Shown here piece after piece: positions 33,137 through 42,343 of a stretch of DNA of 64,000 nucleotides (the stretch's first letter is position 1; each line of letters starts with the position of its first letter). The position numbers and the translations under genes were made by a program. This stretch comes from Candidatus Aminicenantota bacterium. GTDB lineage: Bacteria > Acidobacteriota > Aminicenantia > Aminicenantales > Saccharicenantaceae. The stretch spans positions 752,239 through 816,238 of the forward strand of contig JAGNLW010000001.1 in NCBI GenBank assembly GCA_017999365.1. Direction: 5' to 3'. The notes beneath the pieces were generated by a model. It did not search any database, was not told the DNA's origin, and saw only the letters and a list, made by a program, of their open reading frames with translations.

Positions 33137-34486
33137 TCAGCGGTCCCGGCCGGCCAGGAGCTTCTCGATCTCGTCGATCTCCTTGGGCACGTCCTTGGTC
33201 AGGACCTCGCAGCCGGTCTTGGTGATGAGGACGGTGTCCTCGATGCGGACCCCGAAACCCTTGTCCGGGTAGTAGAGGGCCGGCTCGATGGCGAAGACCA
33301 TGCCCTCCTTGAGGACGCCGCCGAGCGGGACGTCGTGGACGCACAGGCCGACGCCGTGGCCGAAGCCGCCGGTGAGGCCGCGCGGGTCGATGCCCTTGGC
33401 CTTCAGGACCGCGGCCACCTCGTCGCGGACGGACTGGGGCGTCGCGCCCGGCCGGTAGGCCGCGATGCAGGCCTTCTGGACCTCGAGAACGATGGCGTAG
33501 ACCTCCCGCTGCTCGGGCGTGAACCGGCCCGAGGCCGGCCAGGTCCGGGTGATGTCCATGGCCAGGTGGTCGAGGTCGGCCCCGAAGTCCATGAGCACGA
33601 CCTCGCCCGCCCCGGCCCGCCGGGAGTTCTTCTCGTAGTGGAAGATGCAGGAGTTGGGGCCCGACCCGACGATGGGGGCGTAGGCGGCCCCCGTGGCTCC
33701 GCCCTTGAGGACCACGGCCATGGCCGCGGCCTCGATCTCGTACTCGAAGACGCCCGGGCGCGTGGTCCGCATGGCCTGCCGGACGCCTTCGGCCGAAAGG
33801 CGGCCGTTGCGGCGCAGGATCTCGATCTCCTCGGGCGTCTTGACGGCCCGCAGGGCGTCGAGGGCCGGGGCGATGTCGGCAAGCGCCATCTGCGGGTAGC
33901 GCTGGCGGAGCTTCTCGAGCCGGTACTGGTCGACCGACAGCTGGTCGTTGTAGTGGCTGCGGGCCCGGCGCCCGTCCATCAGGGCCGTCTCGGAGCGGGC
34001 GTCGTCGAGGGTGTCCCGCGGCGAGAGCCGGACGTAGAGCTTGCCCGCTCCCCGGCCGGTCAGGCGGGCCAGGAACTCGTCGAGGTCGCCGACGGCCAGC
34101 ACGTCGGTGAACCCGGCTTTGGCCTTGGCAGCGGCGTCCTCGAGCAGGCCGGGGCCGTCGTACTGGATCTCGCGGGCCGAGCGCTGGGGGAGGAAGAGGT
34201 ACGCGCCCGGCCGGCCGAAGGGGGAAAGGACCAGCACGGCCCCGAGATCGTCGACGCCGGTGAGATAGAAGAAGTCGTTGTCCTGGCGGAAGTGCGTGCC
34301 CGCGGGAACGGCGGCGTCGCCGAAGAGGACGACGGCGCCGTCCTTGACCTGGGCCAGGAGGGCGGCCCGGCGGCGGACGAATTCCTCGGAGGTGTAGCCG
34401 GTCCGCTGGGCCAGGAGAGGCGTAGCGGCCAGGCCGGTCAGGAGGACGGCGGCGACGAGACAGGACGGGATCCTCGGGCGTCCCAT
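33137..34486 (-). CDS. Exported Xaa-Pro aminopeptidase (M24B)
   Basis: A 449-residue metallopeptidase with an N-terminal signal peptide (to about residue 26, ...LLAQ). A creatinase-N domain (about 30-170) precedes the pita-bread catalytic domain. Metal ligands are present: Asp pair in 'MDFGADLDHLAMDITRTWP', His in 'GFGHGVGLCVHD', Glu in 'AIEPALYY' and 'RIEDTVLIT'. It should remove N-terminal residues next to proline in the periplasm, in keeping with peptide use by this organism. It lies seven bases downstream of pyrB. Confidence 0.92.
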   Translation of the reverse strand: MGRPRIPSCLVAAVLLTGLAATPLLAQRTGYTSEEFVRRRAALLAQVKDGAVVLFGDAAVPAGTHFRQDNDFFYLTGVDDLGAVLVLSPFGRPGAYLFLPQRSAREIQYDGPGLLEDAAAKAKAGFTDVLAVGDLDEFLARLTGRGAGKLYVRLSPRDTLDDARSETALMDGRRARSHYNDQLSVDQYRLEKLRQRYPQMALADIAPALDALRAVKTPEEIEILRRNGRLSAEGVRQAMRTTRPGVFEYEIEAAAMAVVLKGGATGAAYAPIVGSGPNSCIFHYEKNSRRAGAGEVVLMDFGADLDHLAMDITRTWPASGRFTPEQREVYAIVLEVQKACIAAYRPGATPQSVRDEVAAVLKAKGIDPRGLTGGFGHGVGLCVHDVPLGGVLKEGMVFAIEPALYYPDKGFGVRIEDTVLITKTGCEVLTKDVPKEIDEIEKLLAGRDR

Positions 34487-34493
34487 GACGGCC

Positions 34494-35471
34494 TCAGGCC
34501 TTGCCCAGGACCATGGCCAGCAAGGCCATGCGGACGTACAGGCCGTATTCCATCTGGCGGAAGTAGGCGGCCCGGGGGTCGGCGTCGAAATCGGTGCTGA
34601 TCTCGGTCACCCGGGGCAGCGGGTGCATGACGATCATGCGGTCCTTGGCCGCCGCCATGACCTTCTTGTCGACGACGAAGGCCCCCTTGACCGAGTCGTA
34701 GACGGCCTCGCTCTCGAAGCGCTCCCGCTGGACGCGGGTGACGTAGAGGACGTCGGTCGCGGGCAGGGGCTCGTCCAGGGCCGCGTGCTCCTTCTGATGG
34801 ACGCCCTTGGCTTCGAGCTCGGCGATGATCTCGGGCGGCATGCGCAGGATGTCGGGCGAGACGTAGTGGAGCTTGGCCTTGTAGAGGGACAGCAGGCGCG
34901 ACAGCGAGTGGACGGTGCGGCCATATTTGAGGTCGCCGAGCATGGTCACGGTCAGGTCGTCCATGCGGCCCAGCTCCTCGTGGATGGTGAAGGCGTCGAG
35001 GAGGGCCTGGGTCGGGTGCTCGCCGACGCCGTCCCCGGCGTTGATGACCGGCTTGCCGGCGGCCTCGGCCGCCTTGGCCGCGGAGCCGAGCTCGGGGTGC
35101 CGGATGACGATGACGTCGGCGTAGCATTCGAGGGTCCGGATGGTGTCGGGCAGGCTCTCGCCCTTGGCCACCGAGGAGTAGCGGACCTCGTTGATGTTGA
35201 TGACGCTGCCGCCCAGCCGCTGCATGGCCGCGATGAACGAGGACGAGGTCCGCGTCGAGGGCTCGTAGAAGATGGAAGCCAGGATCTTGCCCTTGAGCAG
35301 GTCGAACGTGCCGACCCGTTCGACCATGACCCGCATCTCGTGGGCCACTCCGAAGATATAGTCGAGGTCGTTCCGGCTGAACTGCTTGACCGAGATGATG
35401 TCCTTGCCGTACCAGGGGGCGGTACGCTGGTCGCCGAACGGCAGGTGGGGGCTTTTGGCGGGGCTGGGCAT
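34494..35471 (-). CDS. pyrB: Aspartate carbamoyltransferase catalytic subunit
   Basis: A 325-residue enzyme of pyrimidine synthesis (carbamoyl phosphate + L-aspartate to N-carbamoyl-aspartate). Carbamoyl-phosphate loop '[11 protein letters not shown]' (about 69-79), '[10 protein letters not shown]' and '[11 protein letters not shown]' identify ATCase. No pyrI regulatory chain or other pyr gene is adjacent, which is unusual; instead it heads an operon with peptidase, Nudix and trpS genes. GGAGAG lies upstream of the ATG at 35471. Confidence 0.95.
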   Translation of the reverse strand: MPSPAKSPHLPFGDQRTAPWYGKDIISVKQFSRNDLDYIFGVAHEMRVMVERVGTFDLLKGKILASIFYEPSTRTSSSFIAAMQRLGGSVININEVRYSSVAKGESLPDTIRTLECYADVIVIRHPELGSAAKAAEAAGKPVINAGDGVGEHPTQALLDAFTIHEELGRMDDLTVTMLGDLKYGRTVHSLSRLLSLYKAKLHYVSPDILRMPPEIIAELEAKGVHQKEHAALDEPLPATDVLYVTRVQRERFESEAVYDSVKGAFVVDKKVMAAAKDRMIVMHPLPRVTEISTDFDADPRAAYFRQMEYGLYVRMALLAMVLGKA

Positions 35472-35537
35472 GGGGCTCTCCTTCGAGATTTTCGCCTCAT
35501 GCTACACCAGCGGCCGAGACCGAGTCAACGAGGGGCG

Positions 35538-35578
35538 AAAAAGGTGAGTGAGGGGCGCCCCCGCGGCGCCCCTCGCTC
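35538..35578 (-). terminator. Terminator of the class V aminotransferase gene
   Basis: Minus strand: a 14-bp stem (35578-35565 with 35559-35546, one G.U), five-base loop, then ACC and five T (35542-35538). It separates the aminotransferase gene from pyrB. Confidence 0.75.
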
Positions 35579-35732
35579 CGGAACAAAAGAAGGAGGGTTA
35601 TGGAAGGGTATCGGGAACGCGGAAGTGGAAACCGTTCGTTAAGCGTTTCACGCCATAAAATTATGCAAATTCTGTGCCAGGTCCCCTCCCCTGATAGGGA
35701 CCAGGCTAGGGGCGTAAAACGTAAACTTTTTT

Positions 35733-37040
35733 TCAGGCCTTGCGGCCCATGAGGGTCCGGACCCCCTCGACGACCATGTCGACTTCCTTGGTCGAGACGT
35801 AGATCGGCGTCGAGACCCGGACGCCGTACGTCCCGGCCTTGACATTGCCCGTCGTCCGGACGACGAGGTTGTACTTCTCGCGGAGGAAGTCGACCAGCCG
35901 GGCCTCGAGGCCGCCGCCCATCGAGAAGGCCGTCAGCCCGGCGCTGAGGTAGGGGTCGACGGGGGTGTGGACCTTGACCCCCGGGACCTTGGCCAGCTCC
36001 TGCTTGAGCCGGGCGGCCAGGACCTTGATGCGGCGCTCGATGCGGCTCTTGCCGATCCGGGTGTTGAAGTCGAGGGCCTCGTCGAGGGCGTAGAGGAGGG
36101 CGTCCGAGCGCTGCCCGGACGGGTCGAGCTTGGCGGCGGTCGTCGCCGTCTCCCAGCCCGAGCTGACGACGGTCGGCTGGATCCGGTCGAGGACCTCCTT
36201 GCGCACGTACAGGAGCCCAACCCCCGTCGGCGCCCCGAGCCACTTGTAGGGGCTCGAGGAGAAGGCGTCGATGCCCAGGGCTTTCATGTCCAGGTCGAGC
36301 ATGCCGATGCCGTGGGCGCTGTCGGCCAGGATGAACAGGCCTTTATCGTGGGCCATCCGGCTGAGCTCCTTGAGCGGCAGGATGAGGCCGGTGATGAAGC
36401 AGGTGTGGCTCAGGCTGATGACCTTGGTCCGGGGGCCGACGGCCGCGGCGAAGGCGCCGACGACCTCGTCGACCGTGCGGGCCGTCGGGCTGAGGGGAAC
36501 CTCCTTGATGCGGATGCCGGCCCGCTTCTCCTTGAGCTTCCAGGGGCCGATGTGGCCGGGGTGCTCGAGGTTGGACATCAGGACCTCGTCGCCCGGGGCC
36601 AGGTCGAGGCCGTTGACGACGAGGTTCAGGCCCTCGGTCGTGTTGCTGGTGAGGGCCACCTCGTCGGGCGAGGCGCCGACGAAGGCGGCCAGTTTCGTCC
36701 GGACGGACTCGCGGATGTTGGGCAGGAAGTTGTAGCCGTCGTAGGGATTGGAGACCTGGACGCCGAAGACCCGCGTCAGCGTGTTGTAGACGGCCTTGGG
36801 CATGGGGCCCAGGGTGCCGTTGTTCATCATGATGAAGCGGTCCTCGAAGCCGTAGAGCTTGCGGACCTCTTCCCAATAGACGCCGTCGGGGGCCTCGTCG
36901 TCGAGGTACTTCTGATTGAGCTCGGCGATCTTCTGGTAGAGCCCGGCGTTGGCCTCGCCGAGGGCGGCGAGGGAGGCGGCGGACCCGGCCACGAGATAGC
37001 GGGCGAAATCCCGGCGCGTCAGACCCGAGGGACGGAACAT
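35733..37040 (-). CDS. Tat-exported class V aminotransferase-fold PLP enzyme
   Basis: A 435-residue protein. Leader 'TRRDFARYLVAGSAASLAAL' is a twin-arginine signal. The rest is a fold-type I PLP enzyme of the isopenicillin-N-epimerase/cysteine-desulfurase group: 'LTSNTTEGLNLVVNGLDL' (cofactor phosphate), 'LADSAHGIGMLDLD' (Asp contacting the pyridine N), and 'FSSSPYKWLGAPTGVGLLYV' (Schiff-base Lys). Export with PLP already bound would explain the use of Tat. Substrate unknown. AGGAGGTG lies before the ATG at 37040. Related exported enzymes are known from acidobacterial-type genomes. Confidence 0.87.
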   Translation of the reverse strand: MFRPSGLTRRDFARYLVAGSAASLAALGEANAGLYQKIAELNQKYLDDEAPDGVYWEEVRKLYGFEDRFIMMNNGTLGPMPKAVYNTLTRVFGVQVSNPYDGYNFLPNIRESVRTKLAAFVGASPDEVALTSNTTEGLNLVVNGLDLAPGDEVLMSNLEHPGHIGPWKLKEKRAGIRIKEVPLSPTARTVDEVVGAFAAAVGPRTKVISLSHTCFITGLILPLKELSRMAHDKGLFILADSAHGIGMLDLDMKALGIDAFSSSPYKWLGAPTGVGLLYVRKEVLDRIQPTVVSSGWETATTAAKLDPSGQRSDALLYALDEALDFNTRIGKSRIERRIKVLAARLKQELAKVPGVKVHTPVDPYLSAGLTAFSMGGGLEARLVDFLREKYNLVVRTTGNVKAGTYGVRVSTPIYVSTKEVDMVVEGVRTLMGRKA

Positions 37041-37126
37041 GGGACACCTCCTGGCGAGCGGTTGGGGCGAGGGGGGATTATAGACGCGAAGCGGGGACGG
37101 ATTCAACCGGACGAGGGCGGACGGGG

Positions 37127-37173
37127 CCAGGTCTTTACGCCTCCAGGGGAAAAACGGCGTTTGTAAAGACCAG
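37127..37173. repeat. Imperfect intergenic hairpin
   Basis: GGTCTTTAC (37130-37138) pairs with GTAAAGACC (37163-37171), continued by GCC/GGC across a four-base bulge. No T tract follows on either strand, so it is not a clear terminator. Confidence 0.5.
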
Positions 37174-37193
37174 GTACCGACGGAGGGACCGGC

Positions 37194-37580
37194 TTAATGG
37201 GCGGCGGCTTCGGAGGGCCGGGGCTGGAAAAGCCGGTCGATGGAGGCGTTGAGGACCTCGAGGTCGAGGGGCTTGACGAAGAAGCAGCTGATCGCGAACC
37301 GGCCCATGTCGTCGAGGCGGACCTCGTCGGGGTGCCCGGTGATGAGCATGGCCTCTCCCTCGTAACCGCTCTCGCGCAGCCTCTTGATGAGCTCGACGCC
37401 GCTGTAATACGGCAGCTTGAAGTCGGCGATGACCAGGTCGGGCCGGGAGCCCTTGATCTTGTCGAGGGCCTGCCGGGGGTCCTTGTGGGCCGAAAACCGG
37501 TATTTCTTGCCCAGGATGAGGGCGAAGGTCTTGCGGATGGAGTCGTCGTCGTCGACCAGGGCGATCTTCTTGGTGTCCAT
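37194..37580 (-). CDS. Single-domain response regulator
   Basis: A 128-residue receiver domain: acidic cluster 'VDDDDS' (9-14), phospho-acceptor Asp53 in 'VIADFKLPYYSG', Lys in 'FFVKPLD'. No output domain. It is preceded by a sigma-54 promoter and lies just downstream of an NtrC-type activator and histidine kinase on the same strand, so it may be both phosphorylated by and transcribed under control of that pair. Confidence 0.9.
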   Translation of the reverse strand: MDTKKIALVDDDDSIRKTFALILGKKYRFSAHKDPRQALDKIKGSRPDLVIADFKLPYYSGVELIKRLRESGYEGEAMLITGHPDEVRLDDMGRFAISCFFVKPLDLEVLNASIDRLFQPRPSEAAAH

Positions 37581-37614
37581 GTCTGTGGCCTTTCGTTTCT
37601 CCTACCCGGATAAA

Positions 37615-37633
37615 TTGCACCTTTCGTGCCAAC
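37615..37633 (-). promoter_or_regulatory. Sigma-54 (-24/-12) promoter of the response regulator
   Basis: Minus strand reads TTGGCACGAAAGGTGCAAT. TGGCACG matches the -24 consensus exactly; GG (37630-37629) and GC (37618-37617) are 10 bp apart. The predicted start is about 37606, 25 bases before the ATG. Confidence 0.78.
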
Positions 37634-37732
37634 TCCGGAAGGGCTCCGACAGGGAAGAATAGGCCCGGCCGCCGGCCGGCGCCGCCCGGCCAGCTAATTT
37701 TTTTTACAGGGCGGCCCGGCCGCCCGGCCGGC

Positions 37733-39079
37733 TCAAGGGGTCTCCCCGAGCTCCAGCCCGAATTCCTTGATCTTCTTGTCGAGGGTCGGGCGGCTGATCT
37801 GGAGGACCTGGCTGGCCCGGGTCTTGCTGCCCTTGACCGCGCTGAGGACGTGCTGGATGTACTTCTTTTCGACTTCCTCGAGCGGCACCAGCTCCTCCGG
37901 AAAGGCCCGCCGCTCGTCCGGCTCCAGGGGCAGGTTCTCCATGAGCAGGACGTCCCCCTTGGCCAGGATGACGGCCCGGGTCAGGGCGTTCTCGAGCTCC
38001 CGGACGTTGCCGCGCCAGGGCAGGTCGCTGAGGACCTGCATGACCTCGGGCGGGACCTTGCGGACGTTGCGGCGGAGCTCCCGGTTGATCTTCTCCAGGA
38101 GGTAGGCCACCAGGTCGGGGATGTCCTCGCGCCGCTCCCGCAGGGCCGGCAGGGCGATCTCGACGACCTTGAGGCGGTAGAAGAGGTCCTCGCGGAAGCG
38201 GCCCTTCTCGATCAGGGCCTTGAGGTTCTGGTTGGTCGCGGCGATGATGCGGGCCTCAGTCTTGAGGACCTTCTCGCCGCCGACCTTCATGAAGTCCCGC
38301 GTCTCGATGACCCGGAGGAGCTTGCTCTGGAGGTTGGGCGAGACGTCCCCGACCTCGTCGAGGAACAGGGTGCCCTTGCCGGCGATCTCGAACTTGCCCT
38401 TGGTCTCGCTGACGGCGTCGGTGAAGGCCCCCTTGACGTGCCCGAACAGCTCCGACTCGAGCAGGGTGTCCTGGATGGCCGAGCAGTTGATGACGATGAA
38501 GGGCTCGTCCCGGAACGGGCTGTTGTAGTGGATGGCCTTGGCCACCAGCTCCTTGCCCGTGCCGCTTTCGCCCTGGATGAGGACGTTGGCCCGGGTGTTG
38601 GCCACCGAGCCGATGAGCTTGAAGACGTTGCGCATGGGCGCCGAGCGGCCGATGATGTTGTCGATCGTGTATTCCTTCTTGCGCTCCTCGACCAGGTAGC
38701 TGACCCGGTCCTCGAGGGACCGGACCTGGAAGGCCTTCTCGATGGCCAGGTCGAGCTCGGTCGTGTTGAGCGGCTTGACCAGGTATTCGAAGGCCCCCAG
38801 CTTGACGGCCTCGACGGTCGTCTTCATGTCGTCGAAAGCGGTCATGATCAGGATGACGGCCCGCCGGTTGCGCTCCTTGATCCGCCGCAGGACCTCCAGG
38901 CCGTCGATGTCGGGCAGGCGGACGTCGCAGAGGACGAGGTCGGGCGAGGTCTCGCCGAACAGCCGGACGCCGTCCTCGCCGGTCTCGGCGGCGACGACCT
39001 CGAACCCCTTCTTGGCCAGCTGGGAGGCCAGGGTCTTGCGGACGAGCGGATCGTCCTCGACGATCAGGATGGATTTCAT
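37733..39079 (-). CDS. NtrC-family sigma-54-dependent response regulator
   Basis: A 448-residue three-domain activator. Receiver domain 1-120 with phospho-acceptor Asp52; AAA+ domain with Walker A GESGTGKE (170-177), the sigma-54-contacting loop GAFTDA (217-222, Asp in place of Gly) and Walker B 'FLDEVGD' (239-245); C-terminal Fis-type helix-turn-helix ('RASQVLQISRPTLDKKIKEFG'). It activates RpoN promoters on phosphorylation by the kinase encoded just upstream (ATGA overlap). One target is probably the response-regulator gene 150 bp downstream. Confidence 0.95.
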   Translation of the reverse strand: MKSILIVEDDPLVRKTLASQLAKKGFEVVAAETGEDGVRLFGETSPDLVLCDVRLPDIDGLEVLRRIKERNRRAVILIMTAFDDMKTTVEAVKLGAFEYLVKPLNTTELDLAIEKAFQVRSLEDRVSYLVEERKKEYTIDNIIGRSAPMRNVFKLIGSVANTRANVLIQGESGTGKELVAKAIHYNSPFRDEPFIVINCSAIQDTLLESELFGHVKGAFTDAVSETKGKFEIAGKGTLFLDEVGDVSPNLQSKLLRVIETRDFMKVGGEKVLKTEARIIAATNQNLKALIEKGRFREDLFYRLKVVEIALPALRERREDIPDLVAYLLEKINRELRRNVRKVPPEVMQVLSDLPWRGNVRELENALTRAVILAKGDVLLMENLPLEPDERRAFPEELVPLEEVEKKYIQHVLSAVKGSKTRASQVLQISRPTLDKKIKEFGLELGETP

Positions 39080-40536
39080 GGGGCCTCCTCGGGCGGGATG
39101 AGGATGACGAAGGCGCTCCCCCGGCCCCGCTTCCGGCCGATGGCGATGGAGCCGCCGTGCTGCTCGACGATCTTGCGGGCGTTGGCCAGTCCGAGGCCGA
39201 AGCCGGACGGCTTGGTCGTGTAGAACGGCTCGAAGATGTTGGGCTTGTCCTTTTCGGAGATGCCCGGCCCGTCGTCGGTGATGCGGACCCGGACCATGGT
39301 CCGGCCGCCGTCCCGGACGGTGTCGCAGGCGATGCCGATCCGGCCGCCGCGCTCCAGGGCTTCGTGGGCGTTGCGCAGGACGTTGAGGAAGACCTGGCGG
39401 AGCTTGTCGGCGTCGGCCAGGACCGGCGGCAGGCCCGGGGCGCAGCTCCGTTCGACGACGATGCCCTTCTGGTCCAGGACCTCCCGGACGACCTTGACCG
39501 ACTCCTCGACGATCTGGTCGAGCGGCCAGCGCTCCAGGCTGAGCTCCGAGACCCGGGTGAAGTTCAGGAGCTCCTTGATGAAGCGCTCGATCTGGTCGAT
39601 GCCCTCGAGGGACAGGCCCAAGTGGGGCCGGACCGCGTCGGCCAGGCCCTCCTCCTCGGCCATCTTCTGGATGTTCAGCTTGACCGAGGTCAGGGGGTTG
39701 CGGATCTCGTGGGCGATGGTCGCCGCCATGCGCCCGATGGAGGCCAGCTTCTCGTGCTGGACGAGCTTGCGGTTGGCCTCCTCCGTCTGTTCGCGGGCCC
39801 GGAGGAGCTGGGCCGTCATGCCGTCGAAGCTCCGGGCCAGGTCCCCGACCTCGTCGCGGCCGGCCGGGATGGCGATCGACTGGGAGAAGTCGCCGCGGGC
39901 GATGCGGATCGTGCCTTCGACCAGGCGCTGCAGGGGCCGGGTGATGCGGCGGGCCAGGACCGTCGCGCCGGCGATGCCCAGGACGAAGCCGCCCAGGCCG
40001 ATGAGCAGGAGGACTTTCTGGACCTCCCGGACCCGGGCGTACATGGGCTCGAGCGAGATGCCGATCTTGACCGAACCCCAGCGCAGGACGGACTGCGGGG
40101 AGAAGGCCGGGACCTCCCGCTCCAGGATGCGGACGGGCCGGCCTTCCAGGGACAGGGTCCGGGCCCCGGACCCGGTCTCGCCCTCCAGGGCGTCCTCCGG
40201 GAGCAGGGAGGCGGCCACGACGTCGACGTGGGGCCGGACCTCCACGTTGGCCGCCTGGGGCTGGCCCTGGCGGTCATAGACGACGATGTAGGCCAGGTCT
40301 TCCTTGACGTGGTCGTCGACGTACCTCTGGACGGCCGTCCAGTCCTGGCGGACGAGCGACTGCAGGTTGGCGTCGGCGACGTAGCGGGCCTGGATGAGGG
40401 CCCGCTCCTCGGTCTCGTCCTTGAGGATCTTGGCCTCGCGGATCTGGATGACGAACAGCATGGCTCCGACGAGGAGCAGGACGAGCAGGGTGATCCAGAA
40501 GACGAGGCGGGTCGTGATCGTGATCTTGAGCTTCAC
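39076..40536 (-). CDS. Membrane sensor histidine kinase (HAMP-HisKA-HATPase)
   Basis: A 486-residue kinase. TM1 about 9-30, a periplasmic sensor of about 140 residues, TM2 about 172-194, HAMP (about 195-250), HisKA with phospho-acceptor His276 in 'IAHEIRNPL', and HATPase with N box 'NVLRNAHEA', 'DDGPGI' and 'GFGLGLANARKIVEQHGG'. Partner of the NtrC-type regulator that follows with a four-base overlap. The gene for a peptide-type binding protein ends 10 bp upstream, so that protein may present a ligand to the sensor domain. Confidence 0.93.
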   Translation of the reverse strand: MKLKITITTRLVFWITLLVLLLVGAMLFVIQIREAKILKDETEERALIQARYVADANLQSLVRQDWTAVQRYVDDHVKEDLAYIVVYDRQGQPQAANVEVRPHVDVVAASLLPEDALEGETGSGARTLSLEGRPVRILEREVPAFSPQSVLRWGSVKIGISLEPMYARVREVQKVLLLIGLGGFVLGIAGATVLARRITRPLQRLVEGTIRIARGDFSQSIAIPAGRDEVGDLARSFDGMTAQLLRAREQTEEANRKLVQHEKLASIGRMAATIAHEIRNPLTSVKLNIQKMAEEEGLADAVRPHLGLSLEGIDQIERFIKELLNFTRVSELSLERWPLDQIVEESVKVVREVLDQKGIVVERSCAPGLPPVLADADKLRQVFLNVLRNAHEALERGGRIGIACDTVRDGGRTMVRVRITDDGPGISEKDKPNIFEPFYTTKPSGFGLGLANARKIVEQHGGSIAIGRKRGRGSAFVILIPPEEAP

Positions 40537-40546
40537 CGGGTCCTTC

Positions 40547-42166
40547 TCAGTCCTCCAGCCAGATCTCCTTGACGTCGAGAAAGATGAAACCCATGGCCGG
40601 GACCTTGACGCCCCGGACCTCGGGCCGGAGGGCGATGCGGACGCGCTCGGAGAACAGAGGGATGGCCGGGACGTCCTGGAACAGGACCTTTTCGGCCTCC
40701 CGGAACAGGCCGGCCCGGCGCTCCCAGCTCGACTCGACCTCGGTCAGCCCGACGAGGGCGTCGAGGCGCGGATTGGCGTAACGGGAATTGAGCCCGTTGA
40801 CGACGGACCGGGACTGGAAGAGGGGGACGACGATGTTCTCGGCGTCGGGGTAGTCCATGTTGTAGTCGAGGAACTTGAGGTAGGGCACCCGGACGTCGCG
40901 GGCGTCCTCGGGCCGGCGCAGGTAGCGGACCTCCAGGCCGATGCCCAGGGCGGCCAGCTGGCGCTCGAGCTCCCGGCCGAACCGGGCCGTGGCGTCGGTG
41001 CGCTCGGACTCGAAGAGCAGCCGCAGGGTCAGCCCGCCGGGCCCGCTCCCCGTGAGCAGGCGGTCGAGCAGGAGCTTGGCCGCCGAGGGGTCGGCGGCCG
41101 GCCCGCCGGCCCGGGGGAAATAGCCCGGCAGCAGGGGCGGGATGAAGTTCTCCAGCGGCTGGTGGACGTTCGAGATGGTGTCGTAGGCCCCGGCCAGACG
41201 GGCCTTGTCGAGCCCCAGGGCGATGGCCCGGCGGACCTCCGGCCGGTCGAGCGGCGGGACGTCGCAGCTGAGGGCCAGGAAGAAGGTCCGCAGGGTGTCG
41301 TTCTCCAGGACCGGGTAGCGGCGGCGCAACATCCTCTCCGTCGTCACCGTGACCAGGTGGACGCTGCCCTCCTCGAACTGGTCGTCCGTGAAGTGAGGGC
41401 TGTACTCGACGGCCGAGAGATAGGGCCTGTGGGCCCCGAAGTAGGCCCCGTTGCGCTCCAGGCGGACGCCCAGGATCTCCAGCCGCGGGCTGCGGATCCA
41501 TTCCGCGAACTTGAACGGGCCGGTCCCGACGGGCTTGTTGAAAAAGCCCCGGCCCTGGCTCTCGAGAAGGTCCTTGGGCAGGACCTTGCAGTAGGGCATG
41601 CCCAGGAGATAAAGGCCGACCGAACCGAAGGGACGGGTCCAGAGGATCTCGAAGGTCGACGGGTCGACGACCCGGAAGCCGGAGACCTCGGCGGCCTGGC
41701 CCTGCCAATAGGCCTCGGCCCCGGCGACCTTGCGGGTGAAGTACTGGTAGTAGGTGTTGCCGGGCCGGTCCCTGACCAGCCGCTCGAGTGAGTACTTGAC
41801 GTCCTCGGCCGTGAGCTCGCGGCCGTTGTGGAAGCGGACGCCCCCGCGGAGTTTGAACGTGATGCGCGAGCCGCCGTCGGAGATGACCCAGTACTCGGCC
41901 AGGGACGGCATGGGATTGTAGTGGGCGTCGAACTTGACCAACCCGTCGAAGAGCTGCTCGGTGATGAAGTAGTGGGAGGCCAGGGCGGGATCGAAGACGC
42001 GGTTGAAGGGCAGCCAATTGCCTTTGATGCGGAAGGTCCCGTTGTAACGGGGCGCGGGGCCCGTCCCCTGGGGGCCGGGAGACGCCGGGGCGGCCGCGGC
42101 GGCCAGCCCGGCGAACAGGGCCAGGCCGGCTATGACGGAGCGGCGCGCGACGCGGATGGGGATCAT
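40547..42166 (-). CDS. ABC-type peptide-binding protein (SBP family 5) without transporter genes
   Basis: A 539-residue exported protein with an N-terminal signal ('RRSVIAGLALFAGLAAAAA'). SBP_bac_5 features: 'YNPMPSLAEYWVISDGGSRITFKLRGGVRFHNGRELTAEDVKYSLERL', 'PVGTGPFKFAEW', 'VRRAIALGLDKARLAG', 'DYPDAENIV'. The normal role is capture of di- or oligopeptides for an ABC importer, but no permease or ATPase gene is adjacent; the next genes are the kinase and NtrC regulator. A TATGAT box at 42184-42179 lies 12 bases from the ATG. Confidence 0.9.
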   Translation of the reverse strand: MIPIRVARRSVIAGLALFAGLAAAAAPASPGPQGTGPAPRYNGTFRIKGNWLPFNRVFDPALASHYFITEQLFDGLVKFDAHYNPMPSLAEYWVISDGGSRITFKLRGGVRFHNGRELTAEDVKYSLERLVRDRPGNTYYQYFTRKVAGAEAYWQGQAAEVSGFRVVDPSTFEILWTRPFGSVGLYLLGMPYCKVLPKDLLESQGRGFFNKPVGTGPFKFAEWIRSPRLEILGVRLERNGAYFGAHRPYLSAVEYSPHFTDDQFEEGSVHLVTVTTERMLRRRYPVLENDTLRTFFLALSCDVPPLDRPEVRRAIALGLDKARLAGAYDTISNVHQPLENFIPPLLPGYFPRAGGPAADPSAAKLLLDRLLTGSGPGGLTLRLLFESERTDATARFGRELERQLAALGIGLEVRYLRRPEDARDVRVPYLKFLDYNMDYPDAENIVVPLFQSRSVVNGLNSRYANPRLDALVGLTEVESSWERRAGLFREAEKVLFQDVPAIPLFSERVRIALRPEVRGVKVPAMGFIFLDVKEIWLED

Positions 42167-42343
42167 CGGGGCCACCCCATCATAACCGAAAAAGGCGTCC
42201 TTTTCATCTCTCGGTCCGCAGCCCTGATTTTGCAAGGATCATGCCACCCTGGGAAATGGGTATGCGGTTGTTTCAAAACTAAATACGAGAATGAATGCGG
42301 ACGGAACGTAAAAGATATTTACATCCGGTCGGCGGCCGGGGGC

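Noticed and set aside
37681..37706. GC hairpin plus eight T on the plus strand as a terminator
   Set aside because: There is no plus-strand gene upstream of it; all genes here are on the minus strand, where the same run reads as A. It could end an antisense transcript, but nothing supports one.
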